Shown here one piece after another: positions 8,048 through 18,613 of a stretch of DNA of 64,000 nucleotides. Position 1 is the first letter of the stretch. Each line of letters starts with the position of its first letter. The notes beneath the pieces are model-generated. The model saw nothing but the letters and a program-made list of their open reading frames with translations, had not been told where the DNA came from and ran no database searches. The stretch comes from Egaibacter danicus (GTDB lineage: Bacteria > Pseudomonadota > Gammaproteobacteria > Burkholderiales > Burkholderiaceae_C). The stretch lies in contig JADJII010000015.1 in assembly GCA_016707075.1 (NCBI GenBank), positions 1-64,000 of the forward strand, written 5' to 3'. The translations under genes were made by a program, and so were the position numbers.

Positions 8048-8260
8048 TTGACCTGTAAGTCGGAGCTTGTTGTGTGGTCTACCCAAGCGAGTAGCAGACT
8101 CGGACTTGAAAAAGAGAAGGGTACGAATCCAGCTATTCCTGTGATGAGCCACGCACACCTTGAACGCGTTCTTCTGCTAGCTTCTTGGATGGAGTACCAG
8201 ATGGGCGTTGCTGGAGCATCCCGTTTCTCTACCGAAGATACATCCTGGCGCTTACCGTGA
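8048..8260 (+). CDS. Small hypothetical protein at the 3' end of the ubiquitin-like operon
   Basis: An open frame of 70 codons that begins at a TTG and ends eight bases before the dnaB stop on the other strand. The second half (MSHAHLERVLLLASWMEYQM, then GASRFSTEDTSWRLP) has convincing protein character with an amphipathic helix. The first half is less convincing and could be out of frame, as in neighbouring genes. No family recognised and no clear ribosome site. It may be a sixth operon member. Confidence 0.38.
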   Translation: MTCKSELVVWSTQASSRLGLEKEKGTNPAIPVMSHAHLERVLLLASWMEYQMGVAGASRFSTEDTSWRLP

Positions 8261-8267
8261 CACTCCG

Positions 8268-9646
<1,379 letters not shown>

Positions 9647-9650
<4 letters not shown>

Positions 9651-10987
9651 GATTGCTCCGCAAGCGTAGCATCGAGAAGCGTGACCTCCTCAGGCTCAAC
9701 ATTCCAATCTGGGCCATATTTCTCAACTGCAAAGGCACTCGTCATGTTGTGAAGCAATGGCCCCGCACTCCAATCACCAGCTGCTACCTTCCGAATGAAT
9801 TGAGGTGTAGCTAACCCAGTGTTCCTGAAATTCTCTAAAACAAGGTCAGCATACTTTTGCTGCTCTTTTTTGGTCAGTTTAAAGAACTCGGATTTGAGGT
9901 CTTCGGTTCTCTTCGCAAGCCACGAACCCGCAGACTTTTCATCTCGTTTACCCGCCGTCTCGGCGACGCGCACCTCGACAGTTTCTCTGCGGATAAACCC
10001 GCCAGACTCTGCAATCAGTGCTTTCAAATACGCAAGTTTGTTTTCTACTAAAGCGAGTTCAGGATGAGCCAAACGAGTCTCAAGCTTTGTCAAACCAACT
10101 TTGATCTCACCTTCACTCACTCCTGATTTGATGAGCTTGACCACATCTGATATTTGCACGTCTAGTCTCGCAGCATGTTCTGCGAGGTCCGCACCGATAG
10201 TTACTTGGGGGGCCAGCTGTTCGACGCGCTTTTTCTGAACAGAGAATTGCACCTCTTTAACTGCCTTACCCTCCTTAATTTCATGAAGCTCAACAACCAA
10301 ATCTGTTTTTTCGTTGATTTCTTCAATTGCCTTCCCAATGCTCTCATTCTTCAATTTCCGCCACTCTCTACGCTTCACATTTCCCGTCGATAAATCAATG
10401 GACGGCGGTGCATTTGTTAACGCGTCTACCCACCAGTCGGGTGAGTTTTTGCTTGTTACACCAGTCGGGTTATTTTTGTAACGGCTACAAATCTCATACA
10501 AAGCGATAGCCGTGTAATTTCTAAGCTTTGCCATTTGAGAGAGATCAAGCGGCGTGTACCGCTCTGGGTCTGAGACTGCACTTAGCAACGTAGGAGGCAA
10601 CGCCCAGTGCACCCAGGTTACGCCGTCCTTTATTTCAATGTCAGCCTCAGATAGCAACCCCATAGACCGCCAAATTACCCCTGTGGATGCATCTGGAGCC
10701 TCCCAATCGACCTCGGTCCTCCTCATTTCACGAAGGTACTGTTTCGCGAGAGTCCTAGTATCCGAACCAGTCACTGAGATGGACTCGGTCAACTCACTCA
10801 AAGGGGCGGAGAAGAGATGCTTTGCGTCGATCACCCTTCCCTCTTTTACAAATTCTCCAATTTGCCTCTGAGTTCGATGAAGCATTACGTTGTACATCTT
10901 CCGTGACACAGGCGTAAGCCTCCCAATCTTGGGAACCATCACTAACGCCGAGTTGGGCTTTCGCAGTGTCTGAATCTTGTTATCCAT
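9647..10987 (-). CDS. repB: Plasmid replication initiator, RepB/Rep_3 family
   Basis: A 446-residue initiator with the Rep_3 winged-helix pattern: KMYNVMLHRTQRQIGEF, SELTESISVTGSDTRTLAKQ, then LSQMAKLRNYTAIALYEICS and WWVDALTNAPPS in the second winged helix. These proteins bind iterons at the origin and open DNA. The C-terminal third is long and charged, with PDWNVEPEEVTLL at the end. A cluster of direct repeats lies just upstream of its start, as expected for iteron control of both initiation and rep transcription. The gene is coupled to dnaB. Confidence 0.88.
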
Positions 10988-11438
10988 TGCCAGTTTTGAC
11001 CAGTATGACTCTTTCTGTCCGTCTTTATACGCAATTTGGACAGAAATAGCAAAGGTCCTGCTTCCAGCAAAAGTAAAAACCGGACAGATAGTGCCGTTGA
11101 GATCAAAGGCTGCAGCTTATGCCGGAGTAAGAATCGGACACTTGGTGCGGTCAGACGCTCGTTGCGTCCTTTTATTCCTGCACTCCTTGGCGAATTTACC
11201 TTTCTAGGGTGCCAAAGCCGTGCATCTAAGTCTCGAACGACCGAGGGAGTAAGGAACGGACGGGATTGAGTACAGCCCGGACAAGACCGAGTAACAAGCG
11301 GACAGTACGGAGTAATGTCCGGACACTTGCAATCTCTAAGTCTCTGATTTGTATCAGCTAAAGGTGGTTACACACAGGGTTAAATTGTATTAAAGACTTT
11401 CTTAGAGATTTCTATTAGAAGACAACGAGTAAGGAAGA
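10988..11438. other. Putative iteron-type origin of replication region
   Basis: This noncoding stretch between the divergent repB and parA genes contains five direct repeats of a GAGTA-N6-CGGACA type and extra CGGACA/GGACAG half-motifs near 11040-11090. An AT-rich stretch follows from about 11330 to 11440. The arrangement next to a Rep_3 initiator supports an oriV here. I saw no convincing DnaA box. Confidence 0.65.
11125..11325 (+). repeat. Iterons, GAGTAANNNNCGGACA type
   Basis: Copies start at 11125, 11247, 11268, 11289 and 11310, each 16 bp: GAGTAAGAATCGGACA, GAGTAAGGAACGGACG, GAGTACAGCCCGGACA, GAGTAACAAGCGGACA and GAGTAATGTCCGGACA. The last four are spaced exactly 21 bp (two helical turns), so they share one DNA face. 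The first stands alone 122 bp away. They are the likely RepB binding sites. Confidence 0.8.
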
Positions 11439-11600
11439 ATGGCAAAGAAGAGGAGTCCAGGCTGTATTCCATTGCACTTGAATTCCAGAATTTCTCCTTT
11501 ATCGAAGAGTTTCTCTTTTCAACTGCACTTTGTGTATTCGGAGAAATTTCTGAAAATCCCATCAGTTGCATTAAAATTACAAAATCCTAAAGGCATACTC

Positions 11601-12818
11601 ATGAAAAACATTCAGCCACTTCGCCCCCTTATCGATTTTGGTCAACTTGAGGAAGTCGCGGAACACGCTGCCAACATAGTTCAGCAGGTGCGGACGAACA
11701 TGCTGGCGCCTGAGGCAAGAAAGTCACCGCCAACCTTTAATTCGGCTCAATTGGCAGAATTGTGTGGAATTGATAAATCGAAGGTCGGCTACGCAGCGAA
11801 GAAGGGCAATCTGCCCTCTGGGAGCAAAGATGGATCCAGGCTTGAGTGGACTTTGGTTGAGTCGCGACAGTGGGTGCGCGAATATAAAGCCGAAAATCTT
11901 CGTGATCCAAAACTTTCAGCTGGCGTGGTCGTTACCGTGGCCAACTTCAAAGGTGGCGTATCGAAAACGACAACTGCAGCCGCCCTCGCCCAGGGTTTGA
12001 GCCTTCGGGGTCATCGAGTCCTGGTGATTGATACCGATCCGCAAGGCTCGCTAACAACTCTGTTTGGCGTGCTGCCAGATACCGAAGTCGAAGAAGATCA
12101 AACAATTCTTCCGCTTTGTGCAGGGTTAACCAATTCGATCATGGGTGCCATTCGCCCTACCTATTGGGACGGGATTGACCTAGTTGCTGCAGCACCTTTG
12201 CTTTTCAATGCTGAGTTTTTATTGCCGTCCCGTCAAAAAACCGAAAAGGGATTTGAGTTCTGGCGTGTGTTGGATGTTGGTTTGGAACCGGCCAGGGAAG
12301 AGTACGACGTCATCATTATCGATACGCCGCCTTCTTTAAGCTACACAACGATTAATGCATTGATCGCTGCGCAGGGGGTGTTAATGCCCCTTCCCCCAAA
12401 TGCACTTGACTTCGCAAGTTCCGCACAATTTTGGAATCTATTTACCGAGGTTTGCGGAGGATTGTTTCGAACGCATGGCGAGGACAAGAAATTCTATTTT
12501 GTAGACGTCGTGCTGTCGCGCGTCGATCGTTCTGACGTAGTAAGCCAGGCTGTTCGACAGTGGATCATGAACGCGTATAGGGGGATGGTTATACCAGTGG
12601 AAATTCCCAAGACTTCGATTGCTGCAACGGCCTCAGCTGAATTTGGTACTGTCTACGACATGGATCAGTCTTCCGCTCAAGCCAAGACTTTAAAGCGAGC
12701 CAGAGACGCATATGACCAACTTGTGGACTATATCGAAATGCAAGTTGCCGGAATTTGGGCCTCAGATGCCGAGTCGATGCAGACAAGGAAAGAGCCAGCT
12801 GAAGGAGTGGAACTATGA
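11601..12818 (+). CDS. parA: ParA partition ATPase with N-terminal HTH
   Basis: A Walker-type ATPase that segregates the plasmid together with ParB and parS. I prefer the ATG reading MKNIQPLRPLIDFGQLEEVA (AAAGG eight bases upstream) over an in-frame upstream start whose extra 54 residues look noncoding. Residues about 50-100 form a DNA-binding domain (FNSAQLAELCGIDKSKVGYA), typical of large type Ia ParA proteins that repress their own operon. The deviant Walker A is ANFKGGVSKTTTAAALAQGL, followed by VIDTDPQGSLTTLFG and IIDTPPSLSYTT. The stop overlaps parB (ATGA). Confidence 0.92.
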   Translation: MKNIQPLRPLIDFGQLEEVAEHAANIVQQVRTNMLAPEARKSPPTFNSAQLAELCGIDKSKVGYAAKKGNLPSGSKDGSRLEWTLVESRQWVREYKAENLRDPKLSAGVVVTVANFKGGVSKTTTAAALAQGLSLRGHRVLVIDTDPQGSLTTLFGVLPDTEVEEDQTILPLCAGLTNSIMGAIRPTYWDGIDLVAAAPLLFNAEFLLPSRQKTEKGFEFWRVLDVGLEPAREEYDVIIIDTPPSLSYTTINALIAAQGVLMPLPPNALDFASSAQFWNLFTEVCGGLFRTHGEDKKFYFVDVVLSRVDRSDVVSQAVRQWIMNAYRGMVIPVEIPKTSIAATASAEFGTVYDMDQSSAQAKTLKRARDAYDQLVDYIEMQVAGIWASDAESMQTRKEPAEGVEL

Positions 12819-13831
12819 GTACTAAAAAGCCTAGTATTCGTGATCGCGCAATGCTTGCGACGACGAATGTAACAACCCCAATTTCAACCTCGACATTTCT
12901 TCCGCTATCTCAAAAACCAAAGACTGGACCGGGTGCGTTGGTGGCGCATCTAGCTATGGAGTCTGGCGTGATTCGAGAGAATCAGCAACTAAAAGATGAA
13001 CTGAAAAGCTGGGGAGACGCTTCGCCTACAAAGAAACTGAATCCTTCTGATATTGCCCCAAGTCGATGGGCAAATCGGCATGAAGACAGCTTTGTCGGCG
13101 CTGAGTTTGATTTGCTGAAAGCTGAGATTGCCAGTTCTGGCGGGAATATTCAGCCAATAAAAGTTCGTCCTGTGCCAAACACAGATCCACAGAAGTTCGA
13201 GATTGTTTTTGGACACCGTCGACATCGAGCGTGCCTGGACTTAGGTCTTGATGTTGTTGCAATGGTCGAGTCAATCACTGATGCAGCGCTCTTTGAAGAA
13301 ATGGACCGTGAAAATCGCCAACGGGCTGATCTTCGCCCATATGAGCAGGGTGAAATGTATCGACGGGCTCTAGACGAGGGCTTGTACCCATCATTGCGAA
13401 AGATGGCAGATGCCATCGGTGTGCAGGCGGGCAACGTTTCCACTGCAGTTAAGCTGGCTAGACTTCCGAGCATTGTTTTAGATGCATTTCCCTCGCGCCT
13501 CGACATTCAATATCGGTGGACAATACCGCTAGCTGATGCTGCGGAGAAGTCCCCAGAGGTGCTAAGTGACCGTGTAAAAGGGATCCAAGATGAGCGAAAG
13601 AACGGCGGCAAATTTACTGCGCAAGAGGTTTTTCAGCGACTAATCGCTACCCAAACAAGCTCACCGAAAGCGACTGTTAGAAATGTAAGGGTCGCCGGAA
13701 AGGCGGTTCTAAAGGTGCGAGAGGCTAAGGACACCGTGACCTTTGAGATGGCGTTGGCTCCCAAGAATGTGATCAGGAAGATCGAGGCCTACATTGTTGA
13801 AGTGTTGGGCGGGGAGGGTGTTCTACCGTAG
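12815..13831 (+). CDS. parB: ParB partition protein
   Basis: Centromere-binding CTPase-type ParB, 338 residues. The ParB/Srx domain has the arginine-patch motif IVFGHRRHRACLDLGL and FEEMDRENRQRADLRPYEQG. An HTH follows (MADAIGVQAGNVSTAVKLAR). The C-terminal dimerisation part (VIRKIEAYIVEVLGGEGVLP) reaches the end. It is translationally coupled to parA. Its TAG stop lies inside the first of three parS-like palindromes, so coding and centromere sequence overlap. Confidence 0.93.
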   Translation: MSTKKPSIRDRAMLATTNVTTPISTSTFLPLSQKPKTGPGALVAHLAMESGVIRENQQLKDELKSWGDASPTKKLNPSDIAPSRWANRHEDSFVGAEFDLLKAEIASSGGNIQPIKVRPVPNTDPQKFEIVFGHRRHRACLDLGLDVVAMVESITDAALFEEMDRENRQRADLRPYEQGEMYRRALDEGLYPSLRKMADAIGVQAGNVSTAVKLARLPSIVLDAFPSRLDIQYRWTIPLADAAEKSPEVLSDRVKGIQDERKNGGKFTAQEVFQRLIATQTSSPKATVRNVRVAGKAVLKVREAKDTVTFEMALAPKNVIRKIEAYIVEVLGGEGVLP

Positions 13832-13836
13832 AACAC
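13818..13836. promoter_or_regulatory. parS-like palindrome 1
   Basis: GTGTTCTACCGTAGAACAC is a perfect odd palindrome centred at 13827. Its TAG supplies the parB stop codon. Identical core to two further copies just downstream. ParB binding is inferred from symmetry, copy number and position. Confidence 0.8.
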
Positions 13837-13910
13837 CTTGAACAAATTGACAGCTTGGCGTCAAACCAGGCAACCATCATTGAAAAGCCCAGCATAGTCT
13901 TACGTAACAA

Positions 13911-13945
13911 AAAAGGGGGTGTTCTACGGTAGAACACCCCCTTTT
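13911..13945. promoter_or_regulatory. parS-like palindrome 2 within a 35-bp perfect inverted repeat
   Basis: The core GTTCTACGGTAGAAC is embedded in 17-bp arms around the central G at 13928 (outer arm AAAAGGGGG and its complement). The flanking G/C and A/T runs make a strong hairpin ending in TTTT, so this site may double as an intrinsic terminator for parAB. Confidence 0.75.
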
Positions 13946-14052
13946 GCATTTGATTCTTTACCAGGGTGAGGCAAGTTTTGGGTGAGTCGATTCGAAATCT
14001 TGGCCCGGGCAGCCCTCTCTAATGTGTAGGCTGGGCTGCCCTGGTGAATGGG

Positions 14053-14070
14053 GTGTTCTACCGTAGAACA
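14053..14070. promoter_or_regulatory. parS-like palindrome 3
   Basis: GTGTTCTACCGTAGAACA, centre 14062, 134 bp from copy 2, which itself is 101 bp from copy 1. One outer base pair is lost relative to copy 1 (a T where the matching C would be). Confidence 0.75.
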
Positions 14071-14132
14071 TCCAGAAAAAGGCTGAATAGCCCGCCGTTC
14101 GGGTGCGCCCAAGGTGAACCTATCTGACTAGC

Positions 14133-16004
14133 CTAACCGAAGGCTTTGCCCAGCTCATCCACTCGCCGTTTGATGGGTGCCCGACCGTACAGATCCATCG
14201 TCGTCTGGATCGTTGCATGCCCCAACTGGGCCTGGATCACGTCCACCGGTACCTCCCGGGCGACGGCCCTGGTACCAAAGGTATGCCTCAGCCAATGCGT
14301 CGAAGCGCCAGCCAGTTTGAGCCGTTCATTGGAGGGCAGGGCGGAGGCGGTCACCGCCTTATTCAGCCAGCCCTTCACATGCTCGTACAGCGCCTGATAC
14401 CCAATCGGATCCATGGGATCCCGCGTGCTGGCCAACAAAGGCGCCTCGGGTGGCGCAGTCTCAATACCGCCCAGACCACGAATCTCCAGATAGTCCTGCA
14501 GTGCCTCAAACGCTTGTCCGGGGATCGTCACCAGCCGGTTGCGGGCGCCTTTGCCAAACACCTGCATCACCCAGCCTTCAGGCTCCAGGGTGAAGTCCCC
14601 CAGCTTGGCGCCAAGTAGCTCCGCTGAACGCAGGCCCACGGCCTCCAGGAACATCACAATGAAGCGGAATCGGGCCCGGGCCGGGGAGGGCGGTTGCTTC
14701 TCCACGAACGCCAGCACCTGGCCCATGGCCGACTCACTTAAAGCCTTGGAGTCCAGCAGACTGCGGTTGCGGTCGTCGCCCGTTTTCTGATTAATGAGGG
14801 GCCAGGGATTGGCGTTCAGGTACTGGGCGTTTTGCAGGAAGGTGAACAGCGCAGCGACGATGATCACCGCCTGTTTGTGGCTGGTGTGGCTCAGGGGGCC
14901 CCGAAACGGTGCCCAGCCCGGGGAGCCGGGTTTGGCCCGGGTGCGGGAGATCCACTTGGCCGGCAGGTTCTGCAGGAAGGCCATGAAGTCCCCGCAATCC
15001 CCGACATCCATCTGGGCCAGGGTCTTGCCGGATCGTTCGTACTGCAGCCACAGCAGCAGCCGGGTGGCCTCGCGCCGGTAGGCGGTGGCGGTCAAAGTGG
15101 AGCCGGCCCGGGCCTTGATCCAGGCTTCCACGGCCTCGGCATCATTGCGGGCCGCCAGTAGGCGAGGGGGCAGGGCAGGGGAGTAAGAACCGGACAGTTG
15201 CTCGGACAGGGTGGTCAACAAGCCCGCAGGCAGGGCGGGCATGCCCCCCAGGGGATTGACGGTTCCGGTCGGCGCGGGTGACGGGCTGGCGCCAAACAGC
15301 GACGGGGTGGTGACCAGCGCAAACACCGGTTTCTCGACCCGGGTTTCCCGCGGGAGCAGGGTGGCCAGGTGGGCGGCGATGCGCTGCGCCTTGGCCTGGC
15401 CAATGGCGGGCAGGGCGCTGAACCAGCGGCCGCCGGTGGCGATTTTGCGGTTCAGATCGCCCAGGGTCAGCATGCCGGCCGAGATCAGCTTCTTGGACGT
15501 GACATCGTCAAACCAGCCCGACACCATGTCGGTGGCCAGCGGTTGTTCGGCGGCCAGGTTCTGGATGGTCCGGATCAGTGCCAGCTGGCGTTCGCGCAGG
15601 CGCTGACGGCGCTGGGACCTGGAATCCGTCGGGTACGCCTCGGCGTACATCTCGGCCACGTCGGACTCGCTCCAGCCGTCCAGATCCCGCTCGGCAATGA
15701 AGTCGTCCAGCGACGGTTGGCTGGCGTCCAGCCGCAAGGCAATGGTCAAGCCAATCAGGCGCCAGGCGCTCTCCCCGCGCCGCCGCGCAATCGCGCGCAC
15801 GGACGCCACGGTCTGCAGGTGGGCTGTGCGGGCCTCATGGCCATGGCCAATGCCGAGGTAGCGCCGCGCGCTGTCGGTGATGTCCAGACCCTCGGCCACG
15901 GCCCGCAGGTGGGCAAAGTGGTGCGCACCGAGTCGACTGACGAAGCGCGTGACCGCATCGTTCGAGGTGTCGTAAGTGCTTGACGGGCTTGGGGATTCAG
16001 GCAC
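14133..16004 (-). CDS. Large tyrosine recombinase (phage-integrase family)
   Basis: A 623-residue site-specific recombinase. The N-terminal 260 residues are a helical region of unknown function. A SAM-like core-binding domain follows (ARAGSTLTATAYRREATRLL). The catalytic domain has VGLRSAELLGAKLGDF (first Arg), STHWLRHTFGTRAV (His-x-x-Arg), LGHATIQTTMDLY (His and nucleophile Tyr). The full R-H-R-H-Y set is visible, so the enzyme should be active. A 10-11-bp inverted repeat lies 36 bp upstream. A second recombinase of the same long architecture sits at 46.4-48.1 kb. GC content is clearly higher than the par genes, suggesting separate acquisition. It could resolve plasmid multimers or mobilise a local element. 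Confidence 0.9.
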   Translation of the reverse strand: MPESPSPSSTYDTSNDAVTRFVSRLGAHHFAHLRAVAEGLDITDSARRYLGIGHGHEARTAHLQTVASVRAIARRRGESAWRLIGLTIALRLDASQPSLDDFIAERDLDGWSESDVAEMYAEAYPTDSRSQRRQRLRERQLALIRTIQNLAAEQPLATDMVSGWFDDVTSKKLISAGMLTLGDLNRKIATGGRWFSALPAIGQAKAQRIAAHLATLLPRETRVEKPVFALVTTPSLFGASPSPAPTGTVNPLGGMPALPAGLLTTLSEQLSGSYSPALPPRLLAARNDAEAVEAWIKARAGSTLTATAYRREATRLLLWLQYERSGKTLAQMDVGDCGDFMAFLQNLPAKWISRTRAKPGSPGWAPFRGPLSHTSHKQAVIIVAALFTFLQNAQYLNANPWPLINQKTGDDRNRSLLDSKALSESAMGQVLAFVEKQPPSPARARFRFIVMFLEAVGLRSAELLGAKLGDFTLEPEGWVMQVFGKGARNRLVTIPGQAFEALQDYLEIRGLGGIETAPPEAPLLASTRDPMDPIGYQALYEHVKGWLNKAVTASALPSNERLKLAGASTHWLRHTFGTRAVAREVPVDVIQAQLGHATIQTTMDLYGRAPIKRRVDELGKAFG

Positions 16005-16039
16005 GGCTGCAAAAATCAGGGGTTTTGATTCGTGGATTT

Positions 16040-16071
16040 TAACCTTAGATAATGAGACTAATCTTAGGTTA
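16040..16071. promoter_or_regulatory. Inverted repeat upstream of the large recombinase
   Basis: TAACCTTAGAT (16040-16050) and ATCTTAGGTTA (16061-16071) are inverted with one mismatch and a 10-bp spacer. The size fits a tyrosine-recombinase core site or an autoregulatory operator. An analogous dyad precedes the second recombinase of this window. Confidence 0.5.
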
Positions 16072-16568
16072 GTGTACCGAACAGAAGGAGATTGTTGTCC
16101 AGATTTGACCCACAGGCCCCATCCACTTGTTGGTGTGCCCGAAGAAGGATGGCTGAACCCGCTGGTGTGGGAGTCAATAGAACTTCATGCGGGAAAAGGA
16201 GGTGTGTGCTATTCTTTCCCATGGTTGCAAAGTCAGTCACCGTTCCTGTGTTGCAGACCCCCTCCTGAAGTGGGATATCGCCAAATATCACACCGCGGGA
16301 CTTCTTTATCTTGTCTCCCGGGACGTCGTCGGCTGTTGCCGCCCCAAAGATCAAATGGTGTCGCACCTTTCGTGGCGGCCGTGAGCGGGCCTAAAAGAAG
16401 GCCGTTCCTTCGAATGCTGGCAAAACGCCCCGCCACCCCCTTCCGCGAGAAGCCGGGGCCGCCGCCCCCCCGGCCCCCCGTCCTTCTCCCCCAAAAGCGC
16501 CGGAAAACCGCGTCTTTCGGCCACAAGACCGGCAAACACCCCGGAAAGAGCCCTCCCCGCGGTGGTGG
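16072..16568. other. Intergenic region, no supported gene
   Basis: Long open frames on both strands here lack family resemblance. A very C-rich stretch at about 16430-16500 produces them artificially. It separates the recombinase from the left end of the TniA/TniB transposon and may be debris of an older insertion. Confidence 0.4.
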
Positions 16569-16616
16569 TGTGTCGGTTCACTTTCAATCTGTCACTTCTG
16601 AACTTTCAATTGGCAC
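16569..16616 (+). repeat. Left terminal inverted repeat of the TniA/TniB transposon
   Basis: 48 bp; four mismatches to the right copy, at repeat positions 14, 21, 22 and 30. Begins TGTGTCGG and ends CAATTGGCAC. Confidence 0.82.
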
Positions 16617-16801
16617 TCTTTACAGGAGCTGCTGTTCAGAAGAGCCACGTTTCCTGAGTACCCGCAAGTGAGCAGGCGCCAACAAGCTGGACAACCTCAA
16701 ATACCAGCTCACTCTGGACCTGCCCCTCTCAATTGGCACAACCTTGAGTTTGGCGCCTTCAATGTGTCACCATATGCCCATTAACCTACAGGAAAACAAA
16801 T

Positions 16802-18610
16802 ATGGGGCGTTTTCAGGTGATCTCCGACGCAGTGGCCGTTGCAGAAGGCAGGTTGGTCACCATTGTTAGTGTCGATCCTGATGGGACGGTCACGGTCCGA
16901 GACCTTGCCAATGGTCGCGTCCATACGACCAGCGCGGTCGAGCTCAGTTCGCGACCAACATCGACCACCTCCAGGAATGCAAACGGCACCAACATATCTG
17001 GTGCAACGGAGGCTCAGTGGGCACTCGCACAACGGCGCAAGGAGGCGATTGCCAGCATTGACGATGCCGAGAATGCAGCGGATCAAGTCACGCGCGTGGC
17101 ACAAGAGTTGGGTGTCTCCAGGCGCACCGTTTTTCGCTGGCTGGCGGCGTACCGCCAAACACCACTAACATCGGCCTTGCTTCCACGACCCCGTGGTACC
17201 CCCGCGGGTGCACACCGCATCGACGATCGATTGGACAAGCTGATCTCGGCGGTTATCCAGGAGGTTTACCTCACCAAAGTGCGAGCCAGAAAAGAGGAGG
17301 TCGTGCGAATGGTTGGGCTGCGCTGCGCCGCGCTGGGCTTGCAACCACCCTCACGCAAACCCATTCTGGCACGCCTCAAAGAGCTCGATCCTGGGCTGGT
17401 CGCAAAAGCCAGGCTGCAGCCTGGTGAGGCCACGACCCTGACGCACTTTGTGCCTGGCCGCTACCAGGTTCAGCGGGTACTGGAAGTTGTACAAATCGAT
17501 CACACACCCGTGGATGTCATTGTGGTGGACGAAACCCACAGACTGCCCATCGGTCGCCCCTGGCTAACGCTGGCCGTGGACGTGGCCACACGCGTGGTAA
17601 CGGGATTTTATGTTTCCATGGAAGCACCTTCTTCTACCTCGGTGGCTCTGTGCTTCACGCAGGCTGTTCTGCCCAAGGAGTCCTGGCTGAAACAGCGTGG
17701 ACTTGAGTGCCACTGGCCCGTATGGGGATTGCCGGCGGCGGTGCACGCCGACAATGGAGCCGACTTTACCGCAGCCGCGCTCAGAAGAGGCTGCGACGAA
17801 CATGGTGTTCAATTGATTCTTCGCCCCATCGCCAGACCGCACTACGGGGGTCACATTGAGCGTTTGATCGGGACGTTGATGGGGCGAGTCCATCTGTTGC
17901 CGGGAACCACGGGATCCAACCTCCAGGACAAAGGGGACTATCCATCCGAGGCCAGTGCGCGGCTGACAATGGCCGAGTTGGAACAATGGTTGACTCTGGA
18001 GATCTGTGAGCAATACCATCGCCGGGTACACAAAGGCCTTCGCTGCAGCCCGATGGCCGCATGGGACGCGGCGGTTCGTAGCGAGCATGCACTACCGCGC
18101 GCCTTACCCGACCAACCTGATCAATTCTTAATCAGCTTTCTGCCGTTTGAGCAGCGCAAGCTGCGGCGAGACGGCTTGCACCTGTTCAACATCCGCTATT
18201 GGGACAACGTCTTGCCGTCCATCATGCATCTGGGCGCGCCCGTGGTTGTGCGGTATGACCCGCGTAATCTCTCCAGGGTCTTCGTCATGGGCCCCGATCA
18301 ACGTTATTTCCCCGTTCCGTACGCCGACCTCTCGCTGCCTCCCATCACGCTGTGGGAGCATCGCGCCGCGTTGACCAAGTTGAGGGAGCAAGGCGACAGC
18401 GCACCGTCTCAAATGGCCATATTTGCGGCGGTAACGGCACAAAGAGCCTTAATTGAGCAAGCCACTTCAAAAACCAAAGCCGTACGCCGCCAGACACAGC
18501 GCCAGAAGGATGCCCGTTTCGGTACGATGCATGCCACATCAACTGGAGGAGCTGCGGTGGACTATTCACAACCTGTCACGCCATCAGATGCGGAAGTGTG
18601 GGACGACTGA
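16802..18610 (+). CDS. tniA: TniA-like DDE transposase
   Basis: A 602-residue transposase of the Mu/TniA/TnsB class. After an N-terminal strand-rich region, an HTH is visible near residue 100 (RVAQELGVSRRTVFRWLAAY). The rve core follows with VQIDHTPVDVIVVDE (first Asp), VHADNGADFTAAALRR (second Asp) and YGGHIERLIGTLMGR (Glu). The C-terminal Mu-C barrel domain contains YDPRNLSRVFVMGP. It acts with the AAA protein encoded four bases downstream. Intact frame. Confidence 0.9.
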   Translation: MGRFQVISDAVAVAEGRLVTIVSVDPDGTVTVRDLANGRVHTTSAVELSSRPTSTTSRNANGTNISGATEAQWALAQRRKEAIASIDDAENAADQVTRVAQELGVSRRTVFRWLAAYRQTPLTSALLPRPRGTPAGAHRIDDRLDKLISAVIQEVYLTKVRARKEEVVRMVGLRCAALGLQPPSRKPILARLKELDPGLVAKARLQPGEATTLTHFVPGRYQVQRVLEVVQIDHTPVDVIVVDETHRLPIGRPWLTLAVDVATRVVTGFYVSMEAPSSTSVALCFTQAVLPKESWLKQRGLECHWPVWGLPAAVHADNGADFTAAALRRGCDEHGVQLILRPIARPHYGGHIERLIGTLMGRVHLLPGTTGSNLQDKGDYPSEASARLTMAELEQWLTLEICEQYHRRVHKGLRCSPMAAWDAAVRSEHALPRALPDQPDQFLISFLPFEQRKLRRDGLHLFNIRYWDNVLPSIMHLGAPVVVRYDPRNLSRVFVMGPDQRYFPVPYADLSLPPITLWEHRAALTKLREQGDSAPSQMAIFAAVTAQRALIEQATSKTKAVRRQTQRQKDARFGTMHATSTGGAAVDYSQPVTPSDAEVWDD

Positions 18611-18613
18611 ACC

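Noticed and set aside
15976..16671. A 231-codon plus-strand frame upstream of the TniA/TniB transposon
   Set aside because: Its sequence is proline/arginine-rich over a C-run region with no family resemblance, and it crosses the transposon boundary; chance open frame.
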